A stretch of DNA of 64,000 nucleotides, from the NCBI GenBank assembly GCA_031763025.1, contig JASSKH010000021.1:1674001-1738000 (forward strand), read 5' to 3'. The number at the start of each line of letters is the position of its first letter. Position 1 is the first letter of the stretch. The notes beneath the pieces were generated by a model, which made no database searches, had not been told where the DNA came from, and worked only from the letters and a program-made list of their open reading frames with translations. Below, piece by piece: positions 21,736 to 33,219 of this stretch. The DNA comes from Macrocystis pyrifera. Its lineage: Eukaryota > Sar > Phaeophyceae > Laminariales > Laminariaceae. The position numbers were made by a program, and so were the translations under genes.

Positions 21736-24735
21736 CTGTGGTGGGCAGTCGAAGGGCGAGAGAGGGCAGAAGCAGGAGGAGCCGCTCTGCTCGTGTAGGC
21801 CGAATACCTCGAGGAGGATACCCCGCCGCTAGAACCCGCGCTCGTGCCCAAGAGTTCCTCGCCTGCGTCTCTGCTGAACAGATACGGGGGTTTTCGTGTA
21901 GATAAAATCGCGTTGACGAAAAGGGGAACGAATGACTTGGGGAGGAAATACCATCAAGTCTCCAAACATAAGGACCCTTTCCACCACCACCAACACCGAC
22001 ACCACTTCCAACCGACAGCACCAACACCACCACCACCACCACCAATAAGAACAAGAACAAGAACAAACCACCAACAATATCACCACCAACACCCACCAGC
22101 ACCAGCACCAGCACCAGCACCAGCACCATCAGCACCGACTGACCGCACCTTGCTTCTGTCATGAGATGCATCGCCTCCAAGTTCATGGCGGACATACCCC
22201 TTAGGAGGGTGCGCCGCATCCCTTCCTCCATCTCCCTCTGTCTCGCCTTCTCCTGCCCTCCCAACAAAAAACATACCAGGCACATCCCACATCACCAAAC
22301 AGGTCGACACGACGACCATGTCCGTGGACGCCGAGTAGAGCCGACGCGGTCGGAGCATCGGAGCAGAGCAGCGGTGGCGCGGGGGTAAGGAGGAGGGGGA
22401 TGGGTGCTCATGTCATGCATGGCCGTAGTCGTATATATGACCATAGACCCTCGCATCCCGACAATGCCGGGACGGGGTCTTCACCGACCAGACAGACACT
22501 GCTTGCACCAAGCGCGAAGCACCGTGAGGTGTTGGGCGAGTCGCACGAAGGGTGAGCCGCATCCTACTATTACGGAGGACCATAGTAAACAGGATCTGCG
22601 GTACACACAAAACCTATACATTTCGCTACTTTTACTAACAACATTTGGTCCTATCTACTATGGTCCCCTGTAATAAGAGCCGCTTGTGAGGCTGACTTTC
22701 TTGAAAATGGATGATAGCGTCCAATTGCTTTCTTTGGGAAGGGGTAAGGGGACAAACGGATCAGAAACAACACAACATGCAAATACAGTATATTTCGAAG
22801 AATACCGCATTTTTTTCAAGAACAAAATCGCACAGAGCACAAAAACGAACAAACATCGTATTATTTTGCGTATAATATCACGACACGCCGGTCGACTTGG
22901 AACAGACATTCGAGAACAAAAAACGGAACACGAGAAAGAGAACTCGTACATATGGAAACGATCAACAGCTACGTCCTATATATGCGCAGATTCGGAACGG
23001 AACATAAAACGGCACTCGCGGTTATGCTTGTGCTTACCAGGACGATCTGTTTGTTGGCGTCGTCGAGAGCAGTCCGTGTGCTCGACAGTTCTGCCTCGTA
23101 TCGCCCTGTATGGAAAGCAGACGGGACAAAACACAAAACTTCAGGTGCAACTCAGTGTATGCACACACCATCCATACGTGGTATAGGATGACAAACACCA
23201 ATGCATAGCAAGCTACTTGGTACATAAAAACGCGGGGGGAACAGGCAGGGTTAAGAAACATCCGGGACAACAAAAAAGCGGGATAATCAGCATGCAAGAG
23301 GCAAGAATGTAACAAGCGGCATAATAAACATGCGGGGTAATAAGCCGACGAATACCGGGTACAGTATTAATAGCAGTACTGAATAAAACGTCGGAGAATA
23401 TACTGGCGGGACAACAAAATACGCGCCAAAGTGAACATGCGGTAAAACAAAACAGGAGGAGTATTGAACATGTGGGGTGAGAAAATCGTGGTATAATAAA
23501 CACGTGGTACAGGAAACAGGCCGGGCGAGTGATCGTCTGTAGGCACGGCCGTCAGAATTCCAGGATCAAAGTTATCAAACTTACCCGCAAAGGCCGCATG
23601 TTTATTCCCCTCTCTCTTTCCCCCCCCTGCACTTTCCTTAGTTTCTATCGCGCATAGGCTTTTCATCATGTGTCACCAAAACAGGCGGTATACATTAGGT
23701 TGGTACATTCTGCCAAAACAATCATCATGGGCAGCAGTCGTGACCAAAACGATCAAAATAGCAAGCGGTACGTACGAAAATACAACCTAAAATGGTCACA
23801 ACAGGCGGCATAATACAAAGATCAACATCAACGTTACCAAAACGGTTGAAAAAAATGTAAGCGTTTATGTGCACTTACTGATCATCTCAAGACGAAAAAT
23901 GACCAAAACGACCTAAATTGTAAGCGTTTTTCTACCGCACTTGCCAATAATCTCCTTTGTAATGGCGTGCAGTTTGAGGTCCGCTGCCTTCCTCCCCCTC
24001 GTAGCCGAACGAAGTCGGGCTTCATCACGCCAAGCGATCAGGGTGCTCGATACCAGCTTACGCCTATCGCATCACAAGGGCGGCCGAAGACAACGTCAGA
24101 ACAAAAAAGACGACAGACAGACTTGGGTGGCCGTGTAGACTCTACTGTTGTTGCTCTGTTCACATTAACTCATCTTCGGTGGTCACAGGTCACAGGACAG
24201 GGTGACAAAAAAAACTGAAACCGTAGCAATACCGCCCTTCTCGGATGTGATCGAAGTACTATTCACAACAAACAAGGATTTTCCACCTACTAACCGAAAG
24301 GTAACTGCATGCTAATAACCGTATCGTTCCTTGCGCTAAACGTAACCCGTTAGACTAAGTCAAGTCGCTGAGGCCGGAAAAAAAAAAAAAAAACGAGATA
24401 ACCAAAACGTGGCTCTAGCTTTAGTAAAAGACAGAAAAGAAGACAAGGCGCGCAAGGTGGTCAGGGGGTGGGGGAAGGCTGGGTTGGTAGAGGGTGCAGC
24501 AGCGCGCCTTTCGAGACTGTGACCCTGCCGGGGGGATAACATGGTTGGAATGAGCGTGGGAAAACGTTTTCACACGCCGAACAGATCATTATTTCGTATC
24601 TTGATTACCTTTGTCCAGAAATCCCACCCCACTTTTTTTTTTTTTTCTTTCTTTCGCTTTTTTCATGTTTACCTATTTGGGAGTGAGGTGTCGTTTCGTC
24701 TTTTTACCGTTCGCCCCTGATAGACACAATCACAT

Positions 24736-24767
<32 letters not shown>

Positions 24768-27700
24768 TCATCCTCAACAACATCAACATCATCAACAACA
24801 TCAACATCATCCTCAACAACATCAACATCATCCTCAACAACTAACGAAAAAGGTTCAAAGAGGTAAAACACTACCAGGCACATACATACAATGGAAGACG
24901 ATGGCAAAAAACTGGAACGAGCCAGTGGCAAACCGGAAGACAAGGTGGCGGATGCTGCTGTTTGTTGTACCGGGAAAAAGTACGAGTGAGTAAACAATAC
25001 CGGTATCAACCTGTCCGGAAAAGCAATTACCACACCACTGTAATGTGAATAACGAGACGCTCTTCACATTTCCGGACAGAGCAGTATGCTGGAAAACAGT
25101 ACGAAGTATTCGGTAGACCAGAACAAACCGGTCTGCACTCCAACCAGGTGCCAGTACATCTCCACCGTGTATACACGGCGTAAATATGCCAGGAAGTGTG
25201 TAATATACCAGGTATTATTACACTTACTGGAACAGAACACAGGCCCAGAAGCCGCCAAACTTATCAAATAGCTAGCTACGAACCAAAAACGGACACAAGG
25301 CCAGAAATCTCCAAATCTACCCATTACTAGCACCCACTGCTGTATCAGTCTCGCTCTTGAAAACTCTGGAACATCCAAAGTCCTGAACAACTAAAGTCGT
25401 AGTACGTACTCGTAGCAGGTACCCTGCCGGAACAGTTAAAAACGCCGTAAATCCCAAATCTACCTGTTACGGGGGTCCATAGTTAACAGGACCAAATATT
25501 GTTAGTAAAAATACCTAAATATATAGGTTTTTATGTATGCCATAGGTCCTGTTAACTATAGACCCCCGTAATAGCGTGGGCAGTATTAGTAGCAGGTTTC
25601 GCCGCTGGAACTGGTCCGCAACATGAGTTGACGAGGGTAGAAAGGACTGAAGTCCTCTCGTGACAAACAAAAAGCAAGGCTTGGACCGTATTGGGGAGGG
25701 GGGAGGAGAGCCTGCTGTGTATGCGACCCGGAATCTGATACACGACTAGTGGTGGGCACCTAGAGGTGGTCGAAGTAAGGATCGAAAAACAGTCAAAATT
25801 ACGCGAGGTAATAATAATCGAAAAACAGTCAAAACTACTGTAAGCGAGATAGCCGCTCCAACACTAACTTCAATATTACAAGTCCGTGTCCCACTCGGGG
25901 TCGTTTCCACACGGGATTCAAGATAAAATACCTACACTAACTTCAACTTAAATCGTACCCAGACAAAGCTCAAGTTAAAATTGCCCACATTCAATCCAAT
26001 ATAAAACCGACACTAATTTCAAGACAAGTTGTTTTCGAAAAAGTCAGAAAAAAATCGAAAAAAAAAAAGTTGAAAAAAAGCTAAAATTGGATTTCCAAAA
26101 TTTTATTCAGAATCTAGAAAGCAGCCAAAGCTCAGCGAGATAGCCCCTCCCACATTAAACTCGAGATTAAAAGCCCGTTCACCACCGGGGGTTGATATAA
26201 AAATGCCTGTACACACAAAAAATTCTTACAAATACGTCAGCCGAGAGTCAGTGGTTTTAATTATTATGATATCATGATTGTCACTACTACTATTACGGGG
26301 GGGGTCCATAGTTAACAGGACCTATGGTGTACATAAAACCTATATATTTACCTATTTTTACTAAGAAAATTTGGTCCCGTTAACTATGGACCCCCGTAAT
26401 AGTACAAGTCGAGCATAATAGTCATGGACATTGCTGTAATGAGCTTGGCCGGTGCCGCCGGTTCTTCAGGTTACCCGGCTACCGCGACTTTTTCCGCTTT
26501 TCTCCCGGTAAATCGGTTAAAACCCATAGAAAACACGCGTTTTTCTACTCGAAACACCGTAAGGGCCCATCTTATCGAGGACTTTTGGTTCTTTCAATTT
26601 GATTTGATTTTTTTTTTCCCTAATTTAATTTGTGCATCTGATTGGCCGAAGAGTGAATGACTAGGCAGGATTCGAAGGGGCAAATTAGAAAAACCAATTT
26701 GAGTGAAAAGTCTTTTGGGACTTTTTGCGTGTGATTTTTTCAATTTCAATTTCGAATTTGGGAGTTGATCATCCTTGATGTAGCATGTTCATGGTGGGTC
26801 AACACCCCCGGCGGAGTCTGGGGTGATTGTTGGCCGCTTCGGTGACCACCGTCGAGGCGATAAAACGCGAACCGCAACGACTGGCGACCGGAGCAATAGC
26901 CGCGCCCACGGCCACAGACCATAGCACATCGTAACCGGCGGTGGCGCCTCAAAATATATCATGGCGGCCGCAAGCCCAATTTTTCAGCCTGCTCGACCGG
27001 CCAACCATCACGAAAACCGAGCAAACGAGCAAAAAAACAGAGGATACGCTCGAGACCTCGATAGCTGCATCACCGTTGCTGTTCCGCACGTGGCGCTTGA
27101 GGGCTCCCCCCGCCCACCCAAGACACTCCGAGAGTGATAGCTTCCTGTCCTGCGCCACCAAAAAGAAAAAAAAGCTGGCGGCGGCGCGCACGCGACAACG
27201 CAAACTTCGCTCTCGTCTACGCTCGTCGCTGTTTGTCGGCTGGGCGTTTTGCGACGCGCTGCGTTATTCCAGGTTGTTTCGATTTCTTTTTTGTTTGACA
27301 ATGAATGCGCCGTTTCCCGATGGGATACAAACACGTTTTTTTTTTTCGAAATCAAATTAAAATTCATTGGAATTGAAATTTTATTTCCAAATGACGAAAT
27401 TTAGTGTTCCCCGTTAAGATGGGATCTTACTCGCAAACGCCTGCTGGGTTTCCAAAAACCGGGTAAAACCGTTTGTTTTAGAAGTCGCCCACCCCTAGTT
27501 ACGACTATCACGGGGGACCATAGTATATAGGACCAAGTATTGTTAGTAAAAATAGGTAAATCTATAGGTTTTTGTGTGTACCGTAGGTCCTATTTACTAT
27601 GCCTCCCGTAACAGGAGGGAGAGAGAAAAGAAGGACGAATACAATAAATGTGGGGAAAAGATAAAAATAAAAATATACCAGCACAAGAAAATAATAAAAA

Positions 27701-30700
27701 ATAAATAAATAAAAATAATATACAATAAAAAAAATTAAAAAGTAAAAAATAACTAACACAATGAAACCCACCTAGCGTGTGCCGTGGCAACCTCGCTCTT
27801 AGAACGTTCTCTGCGCGCTCGCCTGGCGTTGGTTCGCCAGGTGGAGAGACAGCGGGCGACGGCGGAGCCGTGGGAGGTGCGCGCGTGGATCGCCGACAGT
27901 CGCTCGCCGAGGACTTGCGCCTTCGCGGCTAGGGCTACGTTCGCGCTTTTAATAGGAGGGCGGAAAAACAGGAAGAAAAAAAAAGAGAGAGAGGGAGGGA
28001 GGGAGGGAGGGAGGGAGGGAGGGATATACACAACGCCGATGGAGCCGATGTCGGCAAGCGCGTGGGGGGGGGGCGTACTCATTAGTTGCTTGCCTTAGTC
28101 GTTTTACCATTGGCCACGCATCCCTTTCGAGACGGGGCACAAGCGCGTGGGGGGTGTGTGTACTCGATACAATGCATGGCCGTAGTCGTATGACCATAGA
28201 CCCTCGCATCCCTACGATGCCGGGACGGAGCACGTGGGGGGAGGACGAAAAGCAGGCACTTGAGTCATGGCGGTGTCGTGAGGTGGGGGGTGTACGTATT
28301 GCATACTTTGTTGCCGGCCTTCGTCATTTGACCATTGACCAAGCATCCCTTTCGAGACGGAGGGTATGGGGGTCTAGCTAGCGATACGTTGATATTCGAC
28401 TCGAATCTCGACACCAAGTGACAGGCATTCGCAGCGTGTGCGCGGACGAGGGGAAGGCTCGGAACCGCGTTCGACAGTCCGATGACGGGCAGGGGAGACA
28501 CTACCACCACTTGCAACGACACCACCACCACCACCACCACCACCATATTGGGCCGAAGGGACAACCCCCACTACTCAGACAGCGTATCCCTTCGGCCCAA
28601 TAAAATATACGGCCGCCACACCGTTCCCAATAACAACAAAAGCAACAACACCATCACCACATATACTCAAATATACGAGCGAACAAAACTCACGCCGCTA
28701 GGTCGGTGGCATGGTCCCTGAGGGATCTCGCCTCCTCCTCCAGCCGCCGAATCTCCCTCCCGCTCTCGTTCTTGTGAGCGTCCAGTCGAAGCCGACCGGC
28801 CCTCGTAGCCCTCTGAGAGGCTGCCTTCAGCCCCTTCCTCGCCGTCACCAGGAGCTGCAAAGAGAGAGGGGGATTTACACGGGGAGGGGGGGGTATACTC
28901 ATGAAATGCATGGCCGCAGTCGTATGACCATAGACCCTCGCATCCCTACAATGCCGCGGCGGAGCACGTCGGGTTTTCACCGACCAGGCGATATTCGCTA
29001 ATGCACCAAGCGCGAAGCGAAACGTGAGGTGTTGGGGCGAGCATTACGGGGGACCATACTGTAGTAAATAGGACCAAATATTGTTGGTGAAAATAAAATA
29101 CACGCAGGTTTTACTGTGTACCCTAGGTCCTATTTACTATGGACCCCCGCAATAGCAAGAAGGGAGAGCTGCATCCTACCAAGAACCGTTGGTGAGGTCG
29201 GCTTCGATTTGCATATGGGTGGCAGCTTTCTACCAAATCGATTCGTTTTCTGGTGTGGTCACTTACAAGGGGGGGGGGGGGGGGGGGGGGCTTATTTTCT
29301 CAAGAGCCGTGCTACGGTGGAGGTTTTACTTGATTACAGTGTAGCTCAGACGTTTCCCATCGACGGGGGAGCTCCACAACTGGGGGAGCTACCCAACATA
29401 TTTGCATCCGATGTGTATTGCATGCTATAATTTGCAAGCCCATTCGATGTACATCGGGTTTAGCATCCGACCAGTATTGCGTGTCATTTTTTGTAAGCCC
29501 ATTTGATTGCGCGTCGGGCTTAGCATCCGATGTGTATTGCATTATATCATTTGCAAGCCCATATTATTGTGCATCGGGCTTAGCATCCGATGTGTATTGC
29601 ATCTGACTTTTTTTTGCAAGCCCATTCGATTGTGTGATGGGCTTGTACAACACACAAAATTTCTCGACATGAGTATCGGGTGGGAGATAGAGCCCCTTTA
29701 CAAGAATCAAGCGAGGACCCTCAGAAACGTACGAGGTAGGGGCTACCCACACCGTCTAAGAAGTGCTACATTGAGTGAGAGATATGAAAACGCAAAATAC
29801 CCAGGAGAGAAAAGTCTACGAAAGCATGTTCGAGAGCATGCAATTCCCAAGTTTTCATCATCGGTCGAAACAATTCAACCATGTTCGTATAGCGAGCCGC
29901 ACAGTCGGATAGTTGGCACCGAGACCAACCAACCAATACGGAGGTCCATAGTTAATAGGACCTATGGTATACATAAAAACCTCTGTATTTACCTATTTTT
30001 ACTGACAGTATTTGGTCCTATTTACTATGGACCCCCATAATAGAGCCCTTCAACTCATGCTCGCCACAGCATTTACACGGAGCCAATCACAGTAGTGGTC
30101 CCTCTATAGTGCCGACTGCCCGCTATAGCAGTGCCGGTGAAGTCGCTTGGCACAGCTGGGATAAACAAGTGCGGTAGTGTGCGGAGGAATTGGTGCCGGT
30201 TGGTTGCCGCTAGTATACTGCCGATACTGTTGGCTGGCGCATACATACCGGCAATATGAAAAACCACCACTGTAATACCTACCCGGCGACTTTTAGTCAT
30301 CCAGCTTACCGCTCTGTACCAATTCTACGTACTAGCCAGCTTCATCTCAGAAACGTCGGTGCAGTTTCTTAACCCTCAAGACCTCTGCGGAAAGTACCCA
30401 ACTCTCATCCCAACTATTACGGGGGGGGGGGGGGGGGGTGTGTACTCATTGTCATGCATGGCCGTAGTCGTTTGACCATGGACCCTCGCATCCCTACAAT
30501 GCCGGGACGGAGCACGTCGGGTTTTCACCGACCAAGAAGACATTGCTTGTACCAAGCGCGAAGTGCCGTGAGGTGTTCGGCGAGTCGCATGAAGGGTGAG
30601 CTGCATCCTACTAAGAACCGCTTGTGAGGTGGCCTTGCACATGGACGACAGAGTCATTTTTTTTTTTTTTTTAATCATCACTTTTACTTTCCAGCCTAAC

Positions 30701-31760
30701 TCGCAGGAGGTTTTACCCGCTGCGATCTTCTGGACAAGCCGTGGTCACAGGTGTCGTCCCTTCTCCCCCCCGGTACGTGCCTTTATTTTTTGTCGCGCAT
30801 AGGGTTCAGCATTCCCACTGCTCGTCGATTTTCATCGAATGCAGCTAACTCACGCTCTCGCGCTTTCCGCTAATCATTTTTTTATGCCAGAAAAAGTCCC
30901 TACGAGCATGCACTCGGTGAGACTTGAACCCACGAAATTGATCTTGATAGGCACGCGGACCACCTATCAAGCCACCGGGGACGCCACACAATGAATTGGT
31001 ATATTTGGCCACTTCCAGAGTTTACTATGTAACTATTCCGTGTGGGCATATGTAGTAAGAATCAGAAACCACGATGGACCCAAAAAACCATGTATCCCTC
31101 CATGTTCACACACTATATTTGGTTCTGATTACTACAGCAGTATGTTCCCCCGTAACACTTTAGTTTGACCCGGGAACGTGGCCGCAATTACAAAGGAGTA
31201 CAAACGAGCGACCCAGGGAAAAAAAAAACGTGCGAGTAACTCCAAAAGCCGTGAATAAAATTTTAAAAAAGCAGCCCCACCTTAAGCTCGAACTCCTGCC
31301 GCAGATGAGAGGCGAACACTTCCAGCTCCCCACGCAGCCCGGCCTCCTCCTCTCTTTCCTCCTCCTCTCCCTCCCCTTCTTCCACGCGGACCTCATCATC
31401 GCTATCCCCCCTGAACCGTGAAGACCACACTGGAGGACAATCTTCGGAGACCTCATTTCTTGTTCCCCGTCCCCTGGACGCCACCGTCTCTCGCCCCTCA
31501 AATGGAAACCCGAACGCAGAGATGTCGGCGTCGGCGGGGGAGGAAGAGATCGTTCGGTTTTCCGGTCGGTTTTCCAGCCAGTCTCCCATTCGGTCATCCA
31601 TTCGGTCTCCCATTCGGTCCTCCATTTGGTTATCCATTCGGTCTCCCATTCGGTTTTCGCTTCGGTTTGCCATCCGGTCTCCCATTCGGTCTTCCGTTCG
31701 GGTAGATATCTGACGATCGTGGTCAGACGAAGCCGCGGCGCCCCCTTCGGGTGTGGTCAT
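21736..31760 (-). CDS. POC5: POC5-like centriole protein, eight exons
   Basis: Exons on the minus strand, in order: 31760-31281, 28854-28694, 27945-27792, 27149-27057, 24056-23936, 23105-23038, 22252-22149 and 21828-21736. All have AG/GT borders and compatible phases (0, 2, 0, 0, 1, 0, 2). About 424 residues are visible. The exon at 22252 reads MRRTLLRGMSAMNLEAMHLM, matching human POC5 as I remember it ([20 protein letters not shown]). The exon before it, RYEAELSSTRTALDDANKQI, matches [20 protein letters not shown]. Upstream helices carry Trp motifs (CLSTWRTNARR, LIAWRDEARLRS) like the centrin-binding repeats of that family. POC5 binds centrin and helps elongate centrioles and basal bodies. 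The start is the ATG at 31760 (G at -3); the frame stays open further upstream. Exon 1 contains a coding minisatellite, DRMGDRM. The last listed exon ends in phase 2, so the 3' end is unsettled: a related segment at 21263-21221 would close the frame with a TGA. Confidence 0.72.
22013..22130. repeat. ACC/CAC-rich microsatellite
   Basis: CACCAACACCACCACC and CAGCACCAGCACC runs in the intron between the last two POC5-like exons. Confidence 0.7.
22390..22735 (-). mobile_element. C-tailed SINE-like copy split by MITE-1
   Basis: The body from ATGCATGGCCGTAG to TGAAAATGGATGATAGCGTC is interrupted at 22568-22675 by MITE-1, inserted at a TA in CCTACTAAGA. Confidence 0.7.
22568..22675. mobile_element. 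MITE-1 inside a C-tailed SINE-like copy
   Basis: Splits CCTACTAAGA; TA on both sides. Confidence 0.8.
23225..23935. repeat. Degenerate short repeats in POC5-like intron
   Basis: To 23525, units like GCGGGATAATAAACATG; from 23700, units like ACCAAAACGATCAAAATAGC. No coding signal. Confidence 0.4.
24721..24842. repeat. AACATCAACATCATCCTC minisatellite
   Basis: Trinucleotide-based tandem repeat with 12-18-bp higher-order units in a POC5-like intron. Confidence 0.7.
25477..25573. mobile_element. MITE-1 in POC5-like intron
   Basis: GTTACGGGGGTCCATAG to CTATAGACCCCCGTAATA; well-preserved arms. Confidence 0.78.
26291..26401. mobile_element. MITE-1 in POC5-like intron
   Basis: Left G run expanded to eight; otherwise a typical palindrome. 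Confidence 0.78.
27506..27611. mobile_element. MITE-1 in POC5-like intron
   Basis: TATCACGGGGGACC to GCCTCCCGTAACA; right arm slightly changed. Confidence 0.72.
28000..28023. repeat. (GGGA)n microsatellite
   Basis: On the minus strand it forms the pyrimidine tract upstream of the POC5-like exon 27945-27792. Confidence 0.7.
28064..28140 (-). mobile_element. LINE 3' end, ~70 bp
   Basis: G run, then CGTACTCATTAGTTGCTTGC to CGAGACGGGGCAC. A G-rich run and a SINE-like copy follow. Confidence 0.55.
28140..28235 (-). mobile_element. C-tailed SINE-like copy, ~80 bp
   Basis: The 3' end only, between GGGGGG at 28150 and GGGGGG at 28230. Confidence 0.6.
28282..28378 (-). mobile_element. LINE 3' end, ~80 bp
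   Basis: GGGGGG, TGTACGTATTGCATACTTTG, then the usual terminus to CGAGACGGAGGG. Diverged. Confidence 0.5.
28880..29290 (-). mobile_element. C-tailed SINE-like copy split by MITE-1
   Basis: G-rich runs bound it at 28884-28892 and 29270-29290. MITE-1 interrupts it at 29043-29154. It lies upstream of POC5-like exon 2, in the same orientation as that gene. Confidence 0.7.
29043..29154. mobile_element. MITE-1 inside a C-tailed SINE-like copy
   Basis: Left arm carries a small CTG insertion (CATACTGTAG); the right end is CCCCCGCAATA. Confidence 0.75.
29398..29650. repeat. ~63-bp tandem repeat, four units
   Basis: Units carry GCATCCGATGTGTATTGCAT and TTTGCAAGCCCATTCGAT, ~60-64 bp apart, in POC5-like intron 1. 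Confidence 0.7.
29934..30042. mobile_element. MITE-1 in POC5-like intron 1
   Basis: ATACGGAGGTCC to GGACCCCCATAATA. Confidence 0.75.
30093..30273. mobile_element. MITE-3 in POC5-like intron 1
   Basis: GTGGTCCCTCTATAGTGCCG to GCTGGCGCATACATACCGGC; shows the empty GCCGCTAGTATACTGCC site that MITE-1 occupies at 8886. Confidence 0.62.
30419..31050 (-). mobile_element. C-tailed SINE-like copy split by the poly(A) SINE
   Basis: G tail 30421-30438. The body is interrupted at 30657-30985 by a poly(A)-tailed SINE and resumes at AATGAATTGGTATATTTGGC. It lies in POC5-like intron 1. Confidence 0.7.
30657..30985 (-). mobile_element. Poly(A)-tailed tRNA-like SINE
   Basis: In element sense: a head GGCGTCCCCGGTGGCTTGG with A-box (TGGCTTGGTAGG) and B-box (GTTCRAGTC) sequences, a body with GCGCGAGAGCGTGAGTTAGC, and a poly(A) tail (T run at 30658-30672). 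It is inserted into a C-tailed SINE-like copy. Confidence 0.75.
31048..31160. repeat. Palindromic MITE-like unit related in style to MITE-1
   Basis: GTAGTAAGAATCAGAAACC and GGTTCTGATTACTAC form inverted arms; a CCCCCGTAACA end follows. Distinct from MITE-1 in sequence. Confidence 0.45.
31550..31715 (-). repeat. Coding minisatellite in POC5-like exon 1
   Basis: 12- and 24-bp units (ATTCGGTCTCCC / ATTCGGTCATCC on the plus strand) encode repeats of DRMGDRM. The frame is kept. Confidence 0.7.
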
Positions 31761-32030
31761 TGCCCCGTCGCCGAACACGCCAACTTTCAGGCCGATGGTG
31801 TCACCACCACCACCATCACCACTACCACCACCGCCACGGCCGCCACTGCCGCTGCCGTCACGACCGTCAGTAGCTGCCGCTATTCTTGCTGCTGTTGCTG
31901 CTGATGCTGCAGCGTGGATCCGTGTCGAAGGTTCTGGCGAGGGTCCCTGTCGTGGCAGCAGGAGGGCGGTAGGGAGGGTGATGAAGCGGTTGATTTTTCG
32001 TAGCCCGTGGCGGCGGTTATTAATAGTATT

Positions 32031-32107
32031 AGGACCGCAGTTCCGATTTTCGGGACAAACCAGTCAACTTATAAGTAGTTTGTCCCCCAAAAGGGACTGC
32101 AGTCCTA
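32031..32107. mobile_element. MITE-2, upstream of the POC5-like start
   Basis: AGGACCGCAGTTCCG to GGGACTGCAGTCCTA. About 270 bp upstream of the proposed ATG. Confidence 0.65.
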
Positions 32108-32505
32108 AAAGGTTCAAGAGCGCCGAGTTCGCACAGCAGGGGTGGGACCATTTTTCGGCAATCGATTTTTCCAGAACGGAAAGGTCGGCAATACCGAAAG
32201 TATGAGTTTTCGGGAAGATCTGGTCGATTTTTCCAGAACGGGAAGGTCGGCAATACCGTCAAAGGTGTTTTCGGAGTAAGATCTGGTAAAACAACCCTCC
32301 GAAAATACAAATGTTCGATTTTAGCATCCTTACCGTTGTCGAAAAAACTATCAAAAGCGCTGAAAAACGATCGTACCACCTGTGCGAGCTCAACGGTCTT
32401 CACGGCAATTACCGTTGTTGCTGTTGTTGTCGTCAGGATGTGGCTGGTATTGACATTACGAAGGGAACTGGGTTGGGGTATCGCCGCGCAGTAGAGGGAG
32501 GAGCG

Positions 32506-32630
32506 GGGGGGGGGGGGGGGGGGGGGGCGTACTCATTTGTTGCTTGCCTTAGTCATTAGACCATTGACCACGCGTCCCTTTCGAGACGGAGCATCGTTCC
32601 TACTCCTAATAGAGGGGGAGGGGGGGGCAG
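32506..32630 (-). mobile_element. LINE 3' end
   Basis: G run 32506-32527 then CGTACTCATTTGTTGCTTGC; the other side ends in GAGGGGGAGGGGGGG. Confidence 0.6.
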
Positions 32631-32669
32631 GAAGGGAAGTTCGGCTAGGGTAGCGTCACGCAATGGGAG

Positions 32670-32745
32670 AAGCGGGGCGGTTGTACTCGATATCATGCAT
32701 GGTCGTAGTCGTCGTATGACGAGGGGGGGGGCGGGGGTCGACTAG
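32670..32745 (-). mobile_element. C-tailed SINE-like copy, 3' end only
   Basis: About 50 bp of the 3' terminus with G-rich tracts on both sides (32674 and 32724). Confidence 0.5.
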
Positions 32746-32849
32746 TAGTAGGAGTGAATTAGGTTCGGGTAGCATGAAGGCTAGTCTGGGGGGGGGTAAG
32801 GGAGCATGGTTAGTATGAGGGAATTCGGTTCGGATAAAGCCGCTGGGAG

Positions 32850-32996
32850 GTAGGAGGGGGGGGGGGGGGTGTACTCGATAGGAGAGATGTACTCGATTTC
32901 ATGCATGGCCGTAGTCGCATGACCATAGACCCTCGCATACCTACAATGCCGGGACGGAGCATGTCGGGTTTTCACCGACCAGGCAGAAGCGGTTGG
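32850..32996 (-). mobile_element. C-tailed SINE-like copy, 5'-truncated
   Basis: G tail 32857-32868; ends at CAGGCAGAAGCGG against the next copy's G tail. Confidence 0.65.
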
Positions 32997-33217
32997 GGGG
33001 GGGGGGGTTGTACTCGACATCATGCATGGCCGCAGTCGTAGGACCATAGACCCTCGCATCTCTACAAGGCCAGGAAGGAGCACGTCGGGTTTTCACCGAC
33101 CAGGCGAAGATTGCTTGCACCAAGTGCAAAGCGCCGTGAGGTGTTCGGCGGGTCGCAGGAAGGTTGACCTGCATCCTGCTGAGAACCGCTTTCGGGGTGG
33201 ACTCTAGGGGGGGGAGG
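32997..33217 (-). mobile_element. C-tailed SINE-like copy, 5'-truncated
   Basis: G tail 32996-33007 and a second G-rich tract at 33208-33217. It follows the previous copy head-to-tail, consistent with insertion into an existing tail. Confidence 0.65.
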
Positions 33218-33219
33218 GG

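Noticed and set aside
24704-25033. Minus-strand open frame with repeated DVDVVED
   Set aside because: It translates the AACATC microsatellite.
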